A stretch of 64,000 bases of DNA from Candidatus Zixiibacteriota bacterium (GTDB lineage Bacteria > Zixibacteria > MSB-5A5 > GN15 > PGXB01). Shown here piece after piece: positions 42,845-53,658 of this stretch. Each line of letters starts with the position of its first letter. Position 1 is the first letter of the stretch. The stretch lies in contig LS998015.1 of NCBI GenBank assembly GCA_900498245.1, positions 1,170,483-1,234,482 on the forward strand. The letters run 5' to 3'. Both the position numbers and the translations under genes were made by a program. Under the pieces are notes generated by a model, which saw only the letters and a list, made by a program, of their open reading frames with translations, was not told where the DNA came from and made no database searches.

Positions 42845-45800
42845 ATGTTAACTCGCATATTGTTATATACTTTTTTGATTCTGGCGCTGGCCATCGGAAT
42901 GGCGTCGGCGGCGGTTTTTGTTGTCGATGACGACGGCAATCCGGCCACAACCTATCCGAATTTGACCACGGCGCTGGCGACGGCCGCGGCGAATCCGGCC
43001 GGACCGCATCAGATTCAGGTCAGACCGGGCGCCTACCATGATTATAGCATAAGCGTCCCGGCCAATGTCGACGAAATCGTCGGCGATGACGCGGCCACGG
43101 TTATTTTCACGCCTCCGACCGCCCAGAAGAAGATCGCGAATTTGTTTAATCTCAACGCCGATTATACCAACGGCCTGCTGATTAAAAAATTGACGGTCAA
43201 GAATTATTACGATGGTGTCGCGGGCGGAGCTTCCCTTGACCAGGTTGTCCTGACGGAAATGGTCTTTGAAGACAACGGCCGTTGCGGCGTGCTCTTCAAC
43301 AGTTCCAACAATCCGGTCGGCAACGCGGTTGATCATTCGCTGATGTTCGGTAATGACAGCTATGGTGTTTATATTTATCAGGCCGGGAAGGTCACGGTAG
43401 AATATAACACCATTCACGACGACGCCGTCTATGGCGTGTATGTCACCGGCGCTCCGGCCACGAACTATATCCGGAACAACTGCTTCTACAACCATCCCGG
43501 AGTGGAAGGGTTTGATGATAATACCATTTATCATTGGACCGGCAACTTCTTTGATGATTATTCCGGTTCCGGATATTATTCTCTGGACGGCGGGACGGGC
43601 ATTGTCGATCTGGCCCCCAATACCTTCACCAACACGGCCACCTCTTCATCGTCGTCATGGGAAGTTTTCTCGACCCATACGGTAGATTTCGACTGGGGTA
43701 TGGCCAACTGCAATCCGCAGGAGAACGGGCTGGCGGCTTATTCCTTCACCGTATCCTGGGATATAACCAAACTGCAGTATCAGGCCGGCTCGGCCAGCTA
43801 TGACAAAGGACTTCTGGGAGACGGTGGCCTTTATACCCCTCCCATAGATTCCTCGTCTGTCGGCAAGTTGATTTTTGCCGCTGCCAATTATACCAATCCC
43901 GGTTTTGGGAACGGCAGACTGGCGTACGCGGCCTTTAAACCGCTCGTTACGGGCGGCGCCACGATTACCATATCCTCTCAGTATCTGGATATGAACAACG
44001 CCCCGCTTCCGACAGTCGATGTCCCCCTGCCATTAACTCTGACAGATACTCAGAAGCCAGTGGTCACCAATCTTACTCCCAATGATCCGGTTGGTGATGA
44101 TACTTATTCCGATCCGGACGGGGCTCCGGTTCAGTTGAAGGTCCTGGTTTCGGCCACGGATAATTATCAACTGACAAGCCTGTGGTATCGGTTTGACGGC
44201 GCGGGCAGCTGGCTCTACCTCGGCCCGGCTTCTGGAACATCATACACTACACCGGCCGAAATATATGTCGATATAACAGGTCTTTCGGAAACAGATCACA
44301 CGCTGAATGTTATCGCGTCTGATGGCGTTCAGCTCTCCGATCCGGTCGATTATCCGTTTACCATCGATCGGACCGGGCCGGCTTTTACCGGGCTGACGAT
44401 GTCGGATCCTAACTGCCCGGTTGATCCCAACTATACTAACGAGAGATTGGTTAATGTAGCTCTGGCAGGTGTGACGGGAGTCCCGACCAAGATTCAATTC
44501 AGAGTTGGAGTGTCCTGGGAAACTGTTCTGGCATATCCGCAGACAACCTATAATCTCCCTGATGCGGATGCCAATTATACCCTTCGTGCCCGGCTAATTG
44601 ACGCCTATGGCAATATCGGTGCGGCCCAGAATGATGCCATTGAACTGGATCGATCCGCTCCGGTCCCGACTGGCTGGGTGTTGGCGGGCGGCGCTGCCAA
44701 AACCAATACCAAGAATATCACCGGCGCCGTTATATCCTATGGCGGCAATGGCGCGGCGACTCTGAATTTCTCCGAAAATGCCGGCGACCTGGTTTGCGGC
44801 AATACCGGATGGGTGGCTCTGACCAATCCGGTCAATATTACTTTGAGCGACGATGACGAAACCAAAACGGTGTACTATGCCACTCGTGACCTGGCCGGTA
44901 ATGTCAGCGCCATATTGAGCGACGACATCATTCTCGACATGACCCCGGCGACGATTACCTCTACGGTGGTAACGGACGCCAGCGACGGCGAGGAAGATTG
45001 CTCCGATAATTGGACCGTCGATGTAACCGTCAGTTACCCCGAAGCCGATGTGGTTTGGCTCGGCCTTAGTACAACTTCGGGCAGCGGTTATACTTGGTAC
45101 AACATATCGGCCGCAACCAGCCCGGTAACTGAGTCCTACACCATTGCCGGCGGCTCCTGCGATGCCGTTAATACCATCTATTCTGTCCTGATTGATGATA
45201 TTAACAACTACAGCGCCGAGGGCAGTGACGGTATTCTGGTTGACTGCGCGGTTCCGACCGCGGGAACGATGGCCCTTGATAACGGCGCCACCTTCTCGCC
45301 GGATGTAACCGTCGATGTCACCCTGACCGGTATGAGTTCTGATATAGTCGAAGTCATTATGAGTCCCATCTCCGGCGACTATTCGGGAAGCACCTGGGTG
45401 CCGTTTGATCCTCTCAATCCGACGGTAGCCTATACCTTCTCGAGCCCCGCTGAAAACGCCTGGGTACCCCTCTATCTTAAGGCCCGCGACTGTGCGGGGC
45501 GCGAGAGCGGAGAGGTCAGCGACGCGATAATCTTCGACCTCACCGCACCGGTTATTAATACCATGGTGATTAATCTGGGCGCGATCAAGACCAACAGTCC
45601 GACTGTCACCGTAACCTATACCTGGACGGAAGTTTACCCCTACCAGATCATGCTGGCAGAGAATTCCGCCTTTACGGGGGCGTCATGGCAGAGCCATGGG
45701 ACGTCCGTGACATTTACATTTAATCCGCCGACCGACGCCGCGAAGACCATCTACATGAAGATGAAGGATAATGCCGGGCATGAGAGCGCCGTTATATCGG

Positions 45801-47371
45801 ATGGTATAACCCTCGACCAGGCGCCGCCGACCGGCTCATTCACGATTCTCTCCGGAAATCCAAGCGCGGCCTCGGGGTACACCAATAACCTGGCCAACAA
45901 CTCTCTGGTCAACATTACATATTCCGGCGATGCGGTTAGCATGCGATTCAAGAATTCCGGCGGCGTTTATACCACGTGGATGCCTGTTGCCGGGACCTAT
46001 CCGAGCCCCTGGACCCTGGCCGGTCCGGCCGGTGTGAACACCGTTCAGGTGCAGTTCCGGGACGATGCCTTAAATACTGGTGGTCCGTATGACGCCACCA
46101 TTATTTATGATGTTACGGCTCCCGCCGCAACGCCGTCGGCAGGCGGTATTCCGGGCGGAAGCCTGCACCTCGGCTGGACGGCAGTTCCGGGTGCATACAA
46201 GTATATCATCAGATATGCTTTCTGGAACGACTATCCGCTTTATGGAGGTGCTGTACCGCCGCACCCGCTGACGATGTCCGAAGGATTATCGGCCGGCACG
46301 GTAACGGCCCCGCAGGTCGATTATATGGGCTTTGGCCTCGGTACCTATCCGGCGGATATTTACGCCATTTCTATCTGGACAATGGATTCGGCGGGCAATT
46401 ACTCCGGTCCCAATATCGATGTTCTTGAGACTAACTATATCCTGGGCGACTTCGATTTTGACGGATCCGTGGAGTTTGCCGATGAATTCGGCGCCTTCGC
46501 GGGGGCCTACTATCGCTGCTTCCCGCAGGATGGCTTTGATCCTGTCATTGATATTGGCCCGACCGATGATGGTTCTGGAACCGGGTATCCGACGCCTGAT
46601 GGCTGTATTGATTTTGAAGATCTCATTCCATTTGCTATGAATTATGACGCATACGGCGCCCCGAAGGGGAACAACCCCGGGCCGTCCAAGATCGCTCCGG
46701 TCACAATTATGGCTCAGTTGCCGGATCAGATGACGGCTGGCTCGGAATACACTATTTCCATATCCAACGATAATCCCTCAATTATCAAAGGATTCCACCT
46801 GGTCTTCAATTATGACCGGGACAATCTGGAAATAGTCAATGTCAAGCAGGGCAAGATGTTTGAAACATCGAACCAGACCTTCTTCTTTAACAAAGCGGAA
46901 GGGAAGGAATTCCTGATTGACGGCGTGATCTTCGGCGCCGGCGCCCAGTTCAAGGAAGCCGAGATTGCTCAGGTGACCATAAGGGCCATCCACAGCATCA
47001 CCTCGGTTGAACTGAAAGAGATGGTATTGACCGTAAGAGACGTCAACAATAAGGATGTGCCGACCTCCTTCAGCACCACCGTTGTGAAGGGAGTCACCCC
47101 GGCCATCCCGACCGTGTTTGCACTGTCTCAGAACTATCCGAACCCGTTCAACCCGACAACGACAATCGAACTGTCTCTCCCCGTTGCGAGCGAATATGTG
47201 CTCGATATTTACAACGTGGTCGGGCAGAAGATTAAATCGTTCGCGGGCTTCAGCGAGGCCGGTATAGTGACCATCAACTGGGATGCCGGAAACGCCGCAT
47301 CCGGAGTTTACTTCTACAAAGTAAAAGCCGGCGACTTCACGGCAACCAAAAAGATGATGCTGGTGAAGTGA
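42845..47371 (+). CDS. large secreted beta-helix/Ig-like protein with T9SS sorting domain
   Basis: 1508 residues. Signal peptide (1-23, ending ASA), a right-handed beta-helix region (about 25-260, NTIHDDAVYGVYVTG-type turns), a cohesin-like domain (about 275-395), a long series of immunoglobulin-like repeats (about 405-1160) each closing with a D-x-T-x-P strand, a dockerin-like EF-hand pair (about 1199-1270), a second cohesin-like domain (about 1298-1415), and a C-terminal Por/T9SS type A domain starting FALSQNYPNPFNPTTT (about 1424-1508). It should cross the outer membrane by type IX secretion and be surface-attached or released. Cysteine pairs in some repeats may form disulfides. Confidence 0.88.
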   Translation: MLTRILLYTFLILALAIGMASAAVFVVDDDGNPATTYPNLTTALATAAANPAGPHQIQVRPGAYHDYSISVPANVDEIVGDDAATVIFTPPTAQKKIANLFNLNADYTNGLLIKKLTVKNYYDGVAGGASLDQVVLTEMVFEDNGRCGVLFNSSNNPVGNAVDHSLMFGNDSYGVYIYQAGKVTVEYNTIHDDAVYGVYVTGAPATNYIRNNCFYNHPGVEGFDDNTIYHWTGNFFDDYSGSGYYSLDGGTGIVDLAPNTFTNTATSSSSSWEVFSTHTVDFDWGMANCNPQENGLAAYSFTVSWDITKLQYQAGSASYDKGLLGDGGLYTPPIDSSSVGKLIFAAANYTNPGFGNGRLAYAAFKPLVTGGATITISSQYLDMNNAPLPTVDVPLPLTLTDTQKPVVTNLTPNDPVGDDTYSDPDGAPVQLKVLVSATDNYQLTSLWYRFDGAGSWLYLGPASGTSYTTPAEIYVDITGLSETDHTLNVIASDGVQLSDPVDYPFTIDRTGPAFTGLTMSDPNCPVDPNYTNERLVNVALAGVTGVPTKIQFRVGVSWETVLAYPQTTYNLPDADANYTLRARLIDAYGNIGAAQNDAIELDRSAPVPTGWVLAGGAAKTNTKNITGAVISYGGNGAATLNFSENAGDLVCGNTGWVALTNPVNITLSDDDETKTVYYATRDLAGNVSAILSDDIILDMTPATITSTVVTDASDGEEDCSDNWTVDVTVSYPEADVVWLGLSTTSGSGYTWYNISAATSPVTESYTIAGGSCDAVNTIYSVLIDDINNYSAEGSDGILVDCAVPTAGTMALDNGATFSPDVTVDVTLTGMSSDIVEVIMSPISGDYSGSTWVPFDPLNPTVAYTFSSPAENAWVPLYLKARDCAGRESGEVSDAIIFDLTAPVINTMVINLGAIKTNSPTVTVTYTWTEVYPYQIMLAENSAFTGASWQSHGTSVTFTFNPPTDAAKTIYMKMKDNAGHESAVISDGITLDQAPPTGSFTILSGNPSAASGYTNNLANNSLVNITYSGDAVSMRFKNSGGVYTTWMPVAGTYPSPWTLAGPAGVNTVQVQFRDDALNTGGPYDATIIYDVTAPAATPSAGGIPGGSLHLGWTAVPGAYKYIIRYAFWNDYPLYGGAVPPHPLTMSEGLSAGTVTAPQVDYMGFGLGTYPADIYAISIWTMDSAGNYSGPNIDVLETNYILGDFDFDGSVEFADEFGAFAGAYYRCFPQDGFDPVIDIGPTDDGSGTGYPTPDGCIDFEDLIPFAMNYDAYGAPKGNNPGPSKIAPVTIMAQLPDQMTAGSEYTISISNDNPSIIKGFHLVFNYDRDNLEIVNVKQGKMFETSNQTFFFNKAEGKEFLIDGVIFGAGAQFKEAEIAQVTIRAIHSITSVELKEMVLTVRDVNNKDVPTSFSTTVVKGVTPAIPTVFALSQNYPNPFNPTTTIELSLPVASEYVLDIYNVVGQKIKSFAGFSEAGIVTINWDAGNAASGVYFYKVKAGDFTATKKMMLVK

Positions 47372-47395
47372 TCAGGGGGGAATGAGAGCACAGGA

Positions 47396-47424
47396 GGGAG
47401 CGGACCTTACGGGGCCCGCTTCCC
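47396..47424 (+). terminator. weak hairpin between the two secreted-protein genes
   Basis: GGGAGCGG (47396-47403) pairs with CCGCTTCCC (47416-47424) with one bulged base; only a short T tract follows at a distance. It may attenuate rather than end transcription. Confidence 0.3.
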
Positions 47425-47463
47425 CCGATATTTTGACAACCATTTGATTTGTTGGAGGAGCTC

Positions 47464-48813
47464 ATGTCTGTTAGAAGAAGTATTTTAAAAAAGTCTCTAT
47501 TTCTCCTGGCAATGGCGGTTGCATTTCATACCGCCCCGGCCTTTGGCGGGTTATTCTACCTTGATCCTGACACCACTTTCATAACAAGTGGTGTCGGCAC
47601 CGAATTTTCCGTAGATTTAAAGGTTGATGCCGGCGTGACCGGTATGAAACTTTATCAGGTTTTTCTGCATTATGATAAGTTGCGTCTGGATACTGTCTCG
47701 GTAACGGAAGGGCCGTTGATGCAAAGCGCCGGAACAACCGTATTTCACGCTTATGTCGAAGATGATTCCACTGCTCTTCGTTTGGAATCTGTGATTCTGG
47801 GGTACGGGCTGGTGGTTGATGGGCCGGGGACTCTGGCGACTATCCGATTTCGAGCCATCGGAACCGGATTAGTGAATATGACGATGGATAATCTCGTCGT
47901 GCATGACGTAAACAATAATCCCATTTCTGAAACGGGTCGTGGAGCGGTTTTCTGCATTAATACTCCACCCAGCCCATTCGGTTTGGCGGAACCCTCAAAT
48001 TTGCAGAATATTACGATCCCGATTATCGACAATTTTGTCTTTCGCTGGCATAAATCATATACGCCCTATCAGGGGGATCAGATCCGTTATGATTTGATGT
48101 ATAGTACTGAACCGTCATTCAGCGCGCCGCACGTAACTACCGTGACCGGATTGACCGATACCGCATATAGTATTCCCGCCTCGGTGATGTCAACCGGTGA
48201 CTATTATTGGAAAGTGAGGGCCTACAGCACTCTTAATGGCTACGAGACATGGTGCGATCCGTCACCATGGTCATTCCATCTTACGATTGCCTCTTATCCG
48301 GGGTCATTTAGTCTGGCCTCTCCGATCGATCAAAGCAAATTGAGTCTGGCATGCATAAATGATATTCCTCTAGATTGGAGCGACCCCGCTTCTCCGATCC
48401 CCAACGATACCATGACATATACTCTGTATTTTGGACCGACCGCCAATTTGCCGTCCGGATCGGTTTTTGATACCACCGTCAAAAACATTTCGCAACTGGT
48501 GATAGGTGAAAATCGCTTCGCCCGGACCCAGTGGATATATTGGCGGGTCAAGGCAACCAACAAGATCGGATTTGATACCTTGTCCATAAATACCCGCTCT
48601 TTTATGACTTACATGCGCGGGGATGCCAATAATACCGGATCTCTAAATATACTGGATGTCAGTTATATAATTAACAACCTTTATAAGAGCGGACCGGACT
48701 CAGTGCCGCTTGAGGCGGCGGATGTCAATGGAAATCAAGTGACGAATATTCTGGATGTGTCATATTTGATAAACTTTCTATACAAAGGAGGTTCGGCGCC
48801 ATATTGCCCTTAA
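47464..48813 (+). CDS. secreted cohesin-like / fibronectin III / dockerin protein
   Basis: 449 residues from ATG 47464 (GGAGGAG before it). Signal peptide (to about 30), a cohesin-like beta sandwich (about 35-150, GTEFSVDLKVDAGVTG), two fibronectin-III-like domains (about 165-265 and 270-380, the first with YYWKVRAYS) and a C-terminal type I dockerin with two EF-hand repeats (GDANNTGSLNILDVSYIINN and ADVNGNQVTNILDVSYLINF). No T9SS sorting domain. Cohesin and dockerin in one chain argues against a cellulosome and for a surface matrix component. Confidence 0.82.
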   Translation: MSVRRSILKKSLFLLAMAVAFHTAPAFGGLFYLDPDTTFITSGVGTEFSVDLKVDAGVTGMKLYQVFLHYDKLRLDTVSVTEGPLMQSAGTTVFHAYVEDDSTALRLESVILGYGLVVDGPGTLATIRFRAIGTGLVNMTMDNLVVHDVNNNPISETGRGAVFCINTPPSPFGLAEPSNLQNITIPIIDNFVFRWHKSYTPYQGDQIRYDLMYSTEPSFSAPHVTTVTGLTDTAYSIPASVMSTGDYYWKVRAYSTLNGYETWCDPSPWSFHLTIASYPGSFSLASPIDQSKLSLACINDIPLDWSDPASPIPNDTMTYTLYFGPTANLPSGSVFDTTVKNISQLVIGENRFARTQWIYWRVKATNKIGFDTLSINTRSFMTYMRGDANNTGSLNILDVSYIINNLYKSGPDSVPLEAADVNGNQVTNILDVSYLINFLYKGGSAPYCP

Positions 48814-49371
48814 TTCATGATGTGACAATCATAGACTGAAACACACGGCCCGGAAATCCGGGAAATTGTAAAGTAATATTTGCAGGAATATTAACTCCGA
48901 ATTATTAATCGGACCCAACTGAAATTAGATTGGTTTGCACTCATGGCAACAGGTCTGGTCATTATTCGGTACATATCGATCAATTGAATTGGGCCGTGAT
49001 TAAAGTCAATCAAGATAATATTTACTAACCTCAGGCCGGCCTTTGGTATCTTTCAAATAGAATTAAATGTACGTGAAGTTGCCAAAGAAATCGGCGTTGG
49101 GTTAAATAAAGGCCTTACAATAATAGACATCTCCTAATTTGTTGAGATTCATCGAATTAATCCCTTATACATCTGCCCTATGGTGAGCCGCCCATAGGTG
49201 GTTCAATTTTAAGCCAATTTTGCCGAAGACATCTGATTATCTCCCGAGATATATGGGCTTATCTTCCTGTATGACGATAATTCTAAAGAAGGGGAAAAGG
49301 TCCAAATGACCAATATACCATGACCGGAAATCCCCTCCAATTTCACTTTTAATCTTCCGCAGGAGGGTTGC
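48814..49371. other. 558-base intergenic region before the chemoreceptor gene
   Basis: No credible gene on either strand. The clearest structure is the stem CCTATGG/CCATAGG (49177-49183 with 49192-49198). A ribosome site GGAGGG precedes the chemoreceptor ATG. I see no standard promoter with both boxes. Confidence 0.35.
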
Positions 49372-50805
49372 ATGAGACTCAATTTGACTGCCAAAATTAT
49401 CTCAACGGTTTTAATTGTGATAATTTTTCTTGTGGCCATGGGCGGAATATCATTTTGGGCATCATATAAAATGAGCAGCGCCGGCGACAAGGCCGCCGAC
49501 AACCTCCGCGGGGCGCTTTGGGCCAAAGATGCGGCTTTCATGTCCCTTAAGACATATAAAAGTCAGGCAATGATGATGGTGGAAAAAAATGTCTCCTATC
49601 TCGATAGATTTGAGGCCGATAACAAAAAATTCGAAGATATGGCGGCGCACCTTAAAGAAACGGCCGAATCCGACGAGGAACGGGCCCTGGTCGCGGCGAT
49701 GACGACAGCCAACTCCCAGTATGTAGATGTTGTCAGAAGCCTGCTGGTTCCGGCTTTGAATGCCGATGCCAATGCCGGCATAATCGAGATCGCCGCCCTC
49801 TCGGACGGTCTTACCGACACCGTCGCTACTAATGTCAGTAATCTGATGCGGCTGAAGGAGGCCGGCGCCGATGCCAGTACGGCCAGCTATCGCACGACGG
49901 CATCGCAATCGCGCTTTATAATCCTGATATTCGGCTTCGCCTCCACCATTCTGGGCGTGTCCTTGGGCTGGTATTTGGCGCGAAGTATATCCCGGCCCAT
50001 AAATGCCATGGTTTCGGAACTGAGAGACGGTGCCGAGCAAGTTGGCGCTGTGTCCGTGCAGGTTGCCAGTTCGAGCCAGGCTCTGGCCGAAGGGGCGTCA
50101 CAGCAGGCATCGGCCTTGGAAGAGACCTCCTCATCGCTGGTGGAAATGTCCGGCATGACACAAAGTAATGCCGAAAATGCCAAAGAGGCGAACAATCTGG
50201 CTCTTCAGGCCAACGCCGCCGCTGATGAAGGTCTGTCTGCGATGAATGAAGTCGCGAATGCCATAAATATCATAAAGCAGTCATCCGATGAAACGGCGAA
50301 AATTATTAAGGCGATCGATGAAATTGCCTTTCAAACCAATCTTTTGGCTCTTAATGCGGCCGTGGAGGCGGCTCGGGCCGGTGAGGCCGGGAAAGGATTC
50401 GCCGTCGTTGCCGAAGAGGTCCGCAATCTGGCGCTGCGAAGCGCCGATGCCGCACGAAGTACCGGAGCCCTGATTGAAAAATCTCAAAAGAATGCCGAAA
50501 TGGGCGTCAAGGCGACTCAGGAATTTATGGAAATACTGGGACAAATCACTTCCGGAATAAAAAAGGTCAGCACACTTCTCAATCAGGTCGCCGTAGCCAG
50601 CGACGAACAATCTCACGGCATCGGGCAGGTCAATTCGGCCGTGGCCCAGATGGATGAAATGACCCAGCGAACGGCTTCCAGCGCCGAGGAATCCTCATCG
50701 GCCAGCGCGGAATTGGCCGGCCAGGCCCAGCAAATGCAGGCGGTTGTCAGGCGCCTTAATCTATTGATAGAGGGTTCGGATAAAGAGGCTCCATCAGCTT
50801 CCTAA
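49372..50805 (+). CDS. methyl-accepting chemotaxis protein
   Basis: 477 residues. Two transmembrane helices (about 8-30 and 181-201) enclose a ~150-residue four-helix-type periplasmic sensor. A HAMP domain follows, then the cytoplasmic signalling rod with the conserved hairpin tip [21 protein letters not shown] (about 318-338). It feeds CheA/CheW, none of which are in the window. Stands alone with its own leader, next to surface-protein genes. Confidence 0.95.
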   Translation: MRLNLTAKIISTVLIVIIFLVAMGGISFWASYKMSSAGDKAADNLRGALWAKDAAFMSLKTYKSQAMMMVEKNVSYLDRFEADNKKFEDMAAHLKETAESDEERALVAAMTTANSQYVDVVRSLLVPALNADANAGIIEIAALSDGLTDTVATNVSNLMRLKEAGADASTASYRTTASQSRFIILIFGFASTILGVSLGWYLARSISRPINAMVSELRDGAEQVGAVSVQVASSSQALAEGASQQASALEETSSSLVEMSGMTQSNAENAKEANNLALQANAAADEGLSAMNEVANAINIIKQSSDETAKIIKAIDEIAFQTNLLALNAAVEAARAGEAGKGFAVVAEEVRNLALRSADAARSTGALIEKSQKNAEMGVKATQEFMEILGQITSGIKKVSTLLNQVAVASDEQSHGIGQVNSAVAQMDEMTQRTASSAEESSSASAELAGQAQQMQAVVRRLNLLIEGSDKEAPSAS

Positions 50806-51025
50806 AGCCACCGAGCCCAATGATGATCTTCCGACTTGATTGCGGAGTTGAAACCATTTCCTGACTCTTGTATGGGGTCGCTTCCCATAATTCCTTCAAA
50901 AACAGCCCTTAAGTTACTTGCTTACCCGGGCAAAGGTTATTAAATTATATTCGGGAAGAAATCGGAAAGCCGAGACTTTGACCGGCTCGCCGCAATATCG
51001 GAATTTTGCTCGAGGGTTCTGCATT

Positions 51026-53641
51026 ATGGGAAAGCGCCTTCATTTACTATTTATTACAGCAATATTGTCAATTGGATTCTTGCCAATTCCTCAACTTCAG
51101 GCGCGAGCCTTGTTTGATGTCGATGATTCCGCGTTCATTCCGGCCAAGCCGCAGTACGATGAGCCGTGCGTGGGAGTCGGTGTTCACAACAAGGGCAAAA
51201 TCGGGCTGACGGTCTCCAATCAGGGACATTTCGGAACCGGTTTCTTCGGCGGCGCCACCAATCCTCTTGATGGCGGAATCGCTCCCTCATGCATATACCC
51301 TTATCCCGGTCGCAGTAATTACCTTTTTGCCGGCGCTTTCTGGATAGGGGCGGTAGTCGGTATTGATACCCTGGTATCGGTCGGGGCGGACGGTTGGCAC
51401 GGCACCAAGGAATTATGGCCGCTGCCCTGCAACCTGGGCGGGGGGATGGTTTATCGCTCCATTTCGAGAAATGACAGTCTCGCGGTTTCCGAACAAGACT
51501 GGATTGCTGTCTATACGGATACGGTAACCGATGCGGCTCATGTCGCGGCGGATCCGCTTGACGGCCGTCCTCATATTCCCCTGGGTATTCAGGTCACTCA
51601 AAGGACCTATGGTTGGAGTTATGCCTATGCCGAAGATTTTGTTCTATTTGATTACAGTATCAAGAACATCGGCCAGAAGGATCTGAAAAAAGTTTACATG
51701 GGGATTTATGTCGACGGCGATGTGAGTGTCGGAGTCGGAGGGGAAGGATATCTTGATGATATTTCGGGATTCAAGCAAGCGATTCCATCGCCCCTGGGAT
51801 GCGGCTTCATTGATACCATAAATATAGCGTGGCTGGCCGACAATGATGGACTCCAGGCCATCGGGGATCCCTGTCCCTATGATCCGGGCAATTCCGTCAC
51901 CGGCATAATGGGCACAAGAGTAGTTCGGACCCCGTCCGATTCCCTTAAATATTCATTTAATTGGTGGATTTCCAACAGCGAACCCTCCGCCGATTTCGGG
52001 CCGCGCCGGATAGGCACCGCCGATGATCCCTTTCGCTCTTTTGGCGGCAATCTCGGCACGCCTGAAGGTGACAAGAATAAATATTACATAATGCGGCATG
52101 AAGAATTCGATTATGATGAGTTGTTTACAGCGGTGGACCACAGTGCCGACGGCTGGTTGCCGCCGCCTCGAGATGCCTCGGATTTTGCCGACGGATTTGA
52201 TACCCGCTATCTCCTATCATTCGGACCGTTCGACATCCGTCCGGGTGAAGTCCTGCCTTTAAGTTTTGCGCAGGTTTGCGGCGAGAATTTTCATACCGAC
52301 TGCAACGCTTTCAAGAATTTATTCAACGCCGCGGCGCCTGATGCCTTTTATAATCAGTTGAATTTCCAGGATTTTGGTCTGAATGCCACATGGGCGTCCT
52401 GGCTCTATGACAACCCGGGGTACGATACTGACGGCGACGGCTATAAGGGGAAATTTCGCGTCTGTGTTTTTGACTCTACCTTGAAATTCGATACTATCCA
52501 ATATGACCCGGTAATAGTCGAAACGACCACCGTATATTTGAAGGCCGATACTTCCTACTATGAAGGTGACGGCGTCCCCGATTTCCGGGGGGCAACGCCG
52601 CCGCCAGCTCCAAAACTCTGGGTCTATCCGAGTCTGAATGAATTCAACGAAGGGGAGATCCGGGTCCGCTGGAACGGGACCCGCTCCGAAACGGAAAAAG
52701 ATGTTTTCAGCCAAAAAATCGATTTTGAGGGATACCGGCTTTATACGTCTCTGACGCCCGTTCCATCGGCCTTTATCCTGACATCATCCTATGATTTAAA
52801 TGATTATGAAAAACATATTTGGAACGCACCGCGGCAGTTTTTCGAGGTCCTGGATCCGCCTTTCTCTCTGGATTCTCTCCAGAAACTCTATGGGCAGAAT
52901 TTCGACCCGCTGAAATACGATCGTGATAACCTGTTCTTCTGGAGTGATTCAACTTTCTATTTCACCAAAAAAGACTGGAACCAGTCGGATTTGTCCAATC
53001 CGACCGCTATCCATAAAATTTATCCGGATCAACCGCCGCCGACCACCTTGAATGTGGACTCCGCAAAAGTGTACTATCCCGAGGAATTGACGGCCGACGG
53101 TTATTTCAAGTACTACGAATATGAATTCACGATAAAACATCTGTTGCCCTCGCAATTATATTATATCGCCGTGACAGCCTTCGATTACGGATCTCCCGGG
53201 AAGGGGCTGGAATCGCTCGAAACATCGCCGACTTCAAACATGATATCCGAGTACGCCCAGAATAATGCGAATGTTGTTGAAGACAACAATCTCAAGGTAG
53301 TAGTTTATCCGAATCCGTACCGGGGTGACGCCCACTATGGCGACTCCCTGGGGGGAAATTTCGAAGGGCGCGGTATCGATGACAGTCGCCGCTCCGCGGA
53401 TCGGCTGCACCGGATTCATTTCGCCAATCTCCCGCACCAATGTACTATTCGGATTTATACCCTCGACGGGGATTTGGTTCGCCAGATCGATCATGATGTT
53501 CCCGAGGGTTCGCCGATGAGCGGAACGGCCGAATGGGATATGATTACACGGAATACTCAGGCCGTGGTATCGGGAATATACTACTATGTGGTTGAGTCCA
53601 AATACGGCAATCAGATCGGGAAACTTGTAATTATACTGTAA
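51026..53641 (+). CDS. large secreted protein with C-terminal T9SS-type domain
   Basis: 871 residues from ATG 51026, which begins a clear signal peptide (MGKRLHLLFITAILSIGFLP, cleavage near LQA); the frame is open back to 50918 but that stretch is not signal-like. The body is an extended beta-rich region, with a fibronectin-III-like domain around 545-720 and LLPSQLYYIAVTAFDYG. The end has VVYPNPYRG, FANLPHQCTIRIYTLDGD and SGIYYYVV, the FlgD-like/Por sorting fold. A likely surface protein. Confidence 0.8.
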   Translation: MGKRLHLLFITAILSIGFLPIPQLQARALFDVDDSAFIPAKPQYDEPCVGVGVHNKGKIGLTVSNQGHFGTGFFGGATNPLDGGIAPSCIYPYPGRSNYLFAGAFWIGAVVGIDTLVSVGADGWHGTKELWPLPCNLGGGMVYRSISRNDSLAVSEQDWIAVYTDTVTDAAHVAADPLDGRPHIPLGIQVTQRTYGWSYAYAEDFVLFDYSIKNIGQKDLKKVYMGIYVDGDVSVGVGGEGYLDDISGFKQAIPSPLGCGFIDTINIAWLADNDGLQAIGDPCPYDPGNSVTGIMGTRVVRTPSDSLKYSFNWWISNSEPSADFGPRRIGTADDPFRSFGGNLGTPEGDKNKYYIMRHEEFDYDELFTAVDHSADGWLPPPRDASDFADGFDTRYLLSFGPFDIRPGEVLPLSFAQVCGENFHTDCNAFKNLFNAAAPDAFYNQLNFQDFGLNATWASWLYDNPGYDTDGDGYKGKFRVCVFDSTLKFDTIQYDPVIVETTTVYLKADTSYYEGDGVPDFRGATPPPAPKLWVYPSLNEFNEGEIRVRWNGTRSETEKDVFSQKIDFEGYRLYTSLTPVPSAFILTSSYDLNDYEKHIWNAPRQFFEVLDPPFSLDSLQKLYGQNFDPLKYDRDNLFFWSDSTFYFTKKDWNQSDLSNPTAIHKIYPDQPPPTTLNVDSAKVYYPEELTADGYFKYYEYEFTIKHLLPSQLYYIAVTAFDYGSPGKGLESLETSPTSNMISEYAQNNANVVEDNNLKVVVYPNPYRGDAHYGDSLGGNFEGRGIDDSRRSADRLHRIHFANLPHQCTIRIYTLDGDLVRQIDHDVPEGSPMSGTAEWDMITRNTQAVVSGIYYYVVESKYGNQIGKLVIIL

Positions 53642-53658
53642 TTTCCGATGTCCGATGG

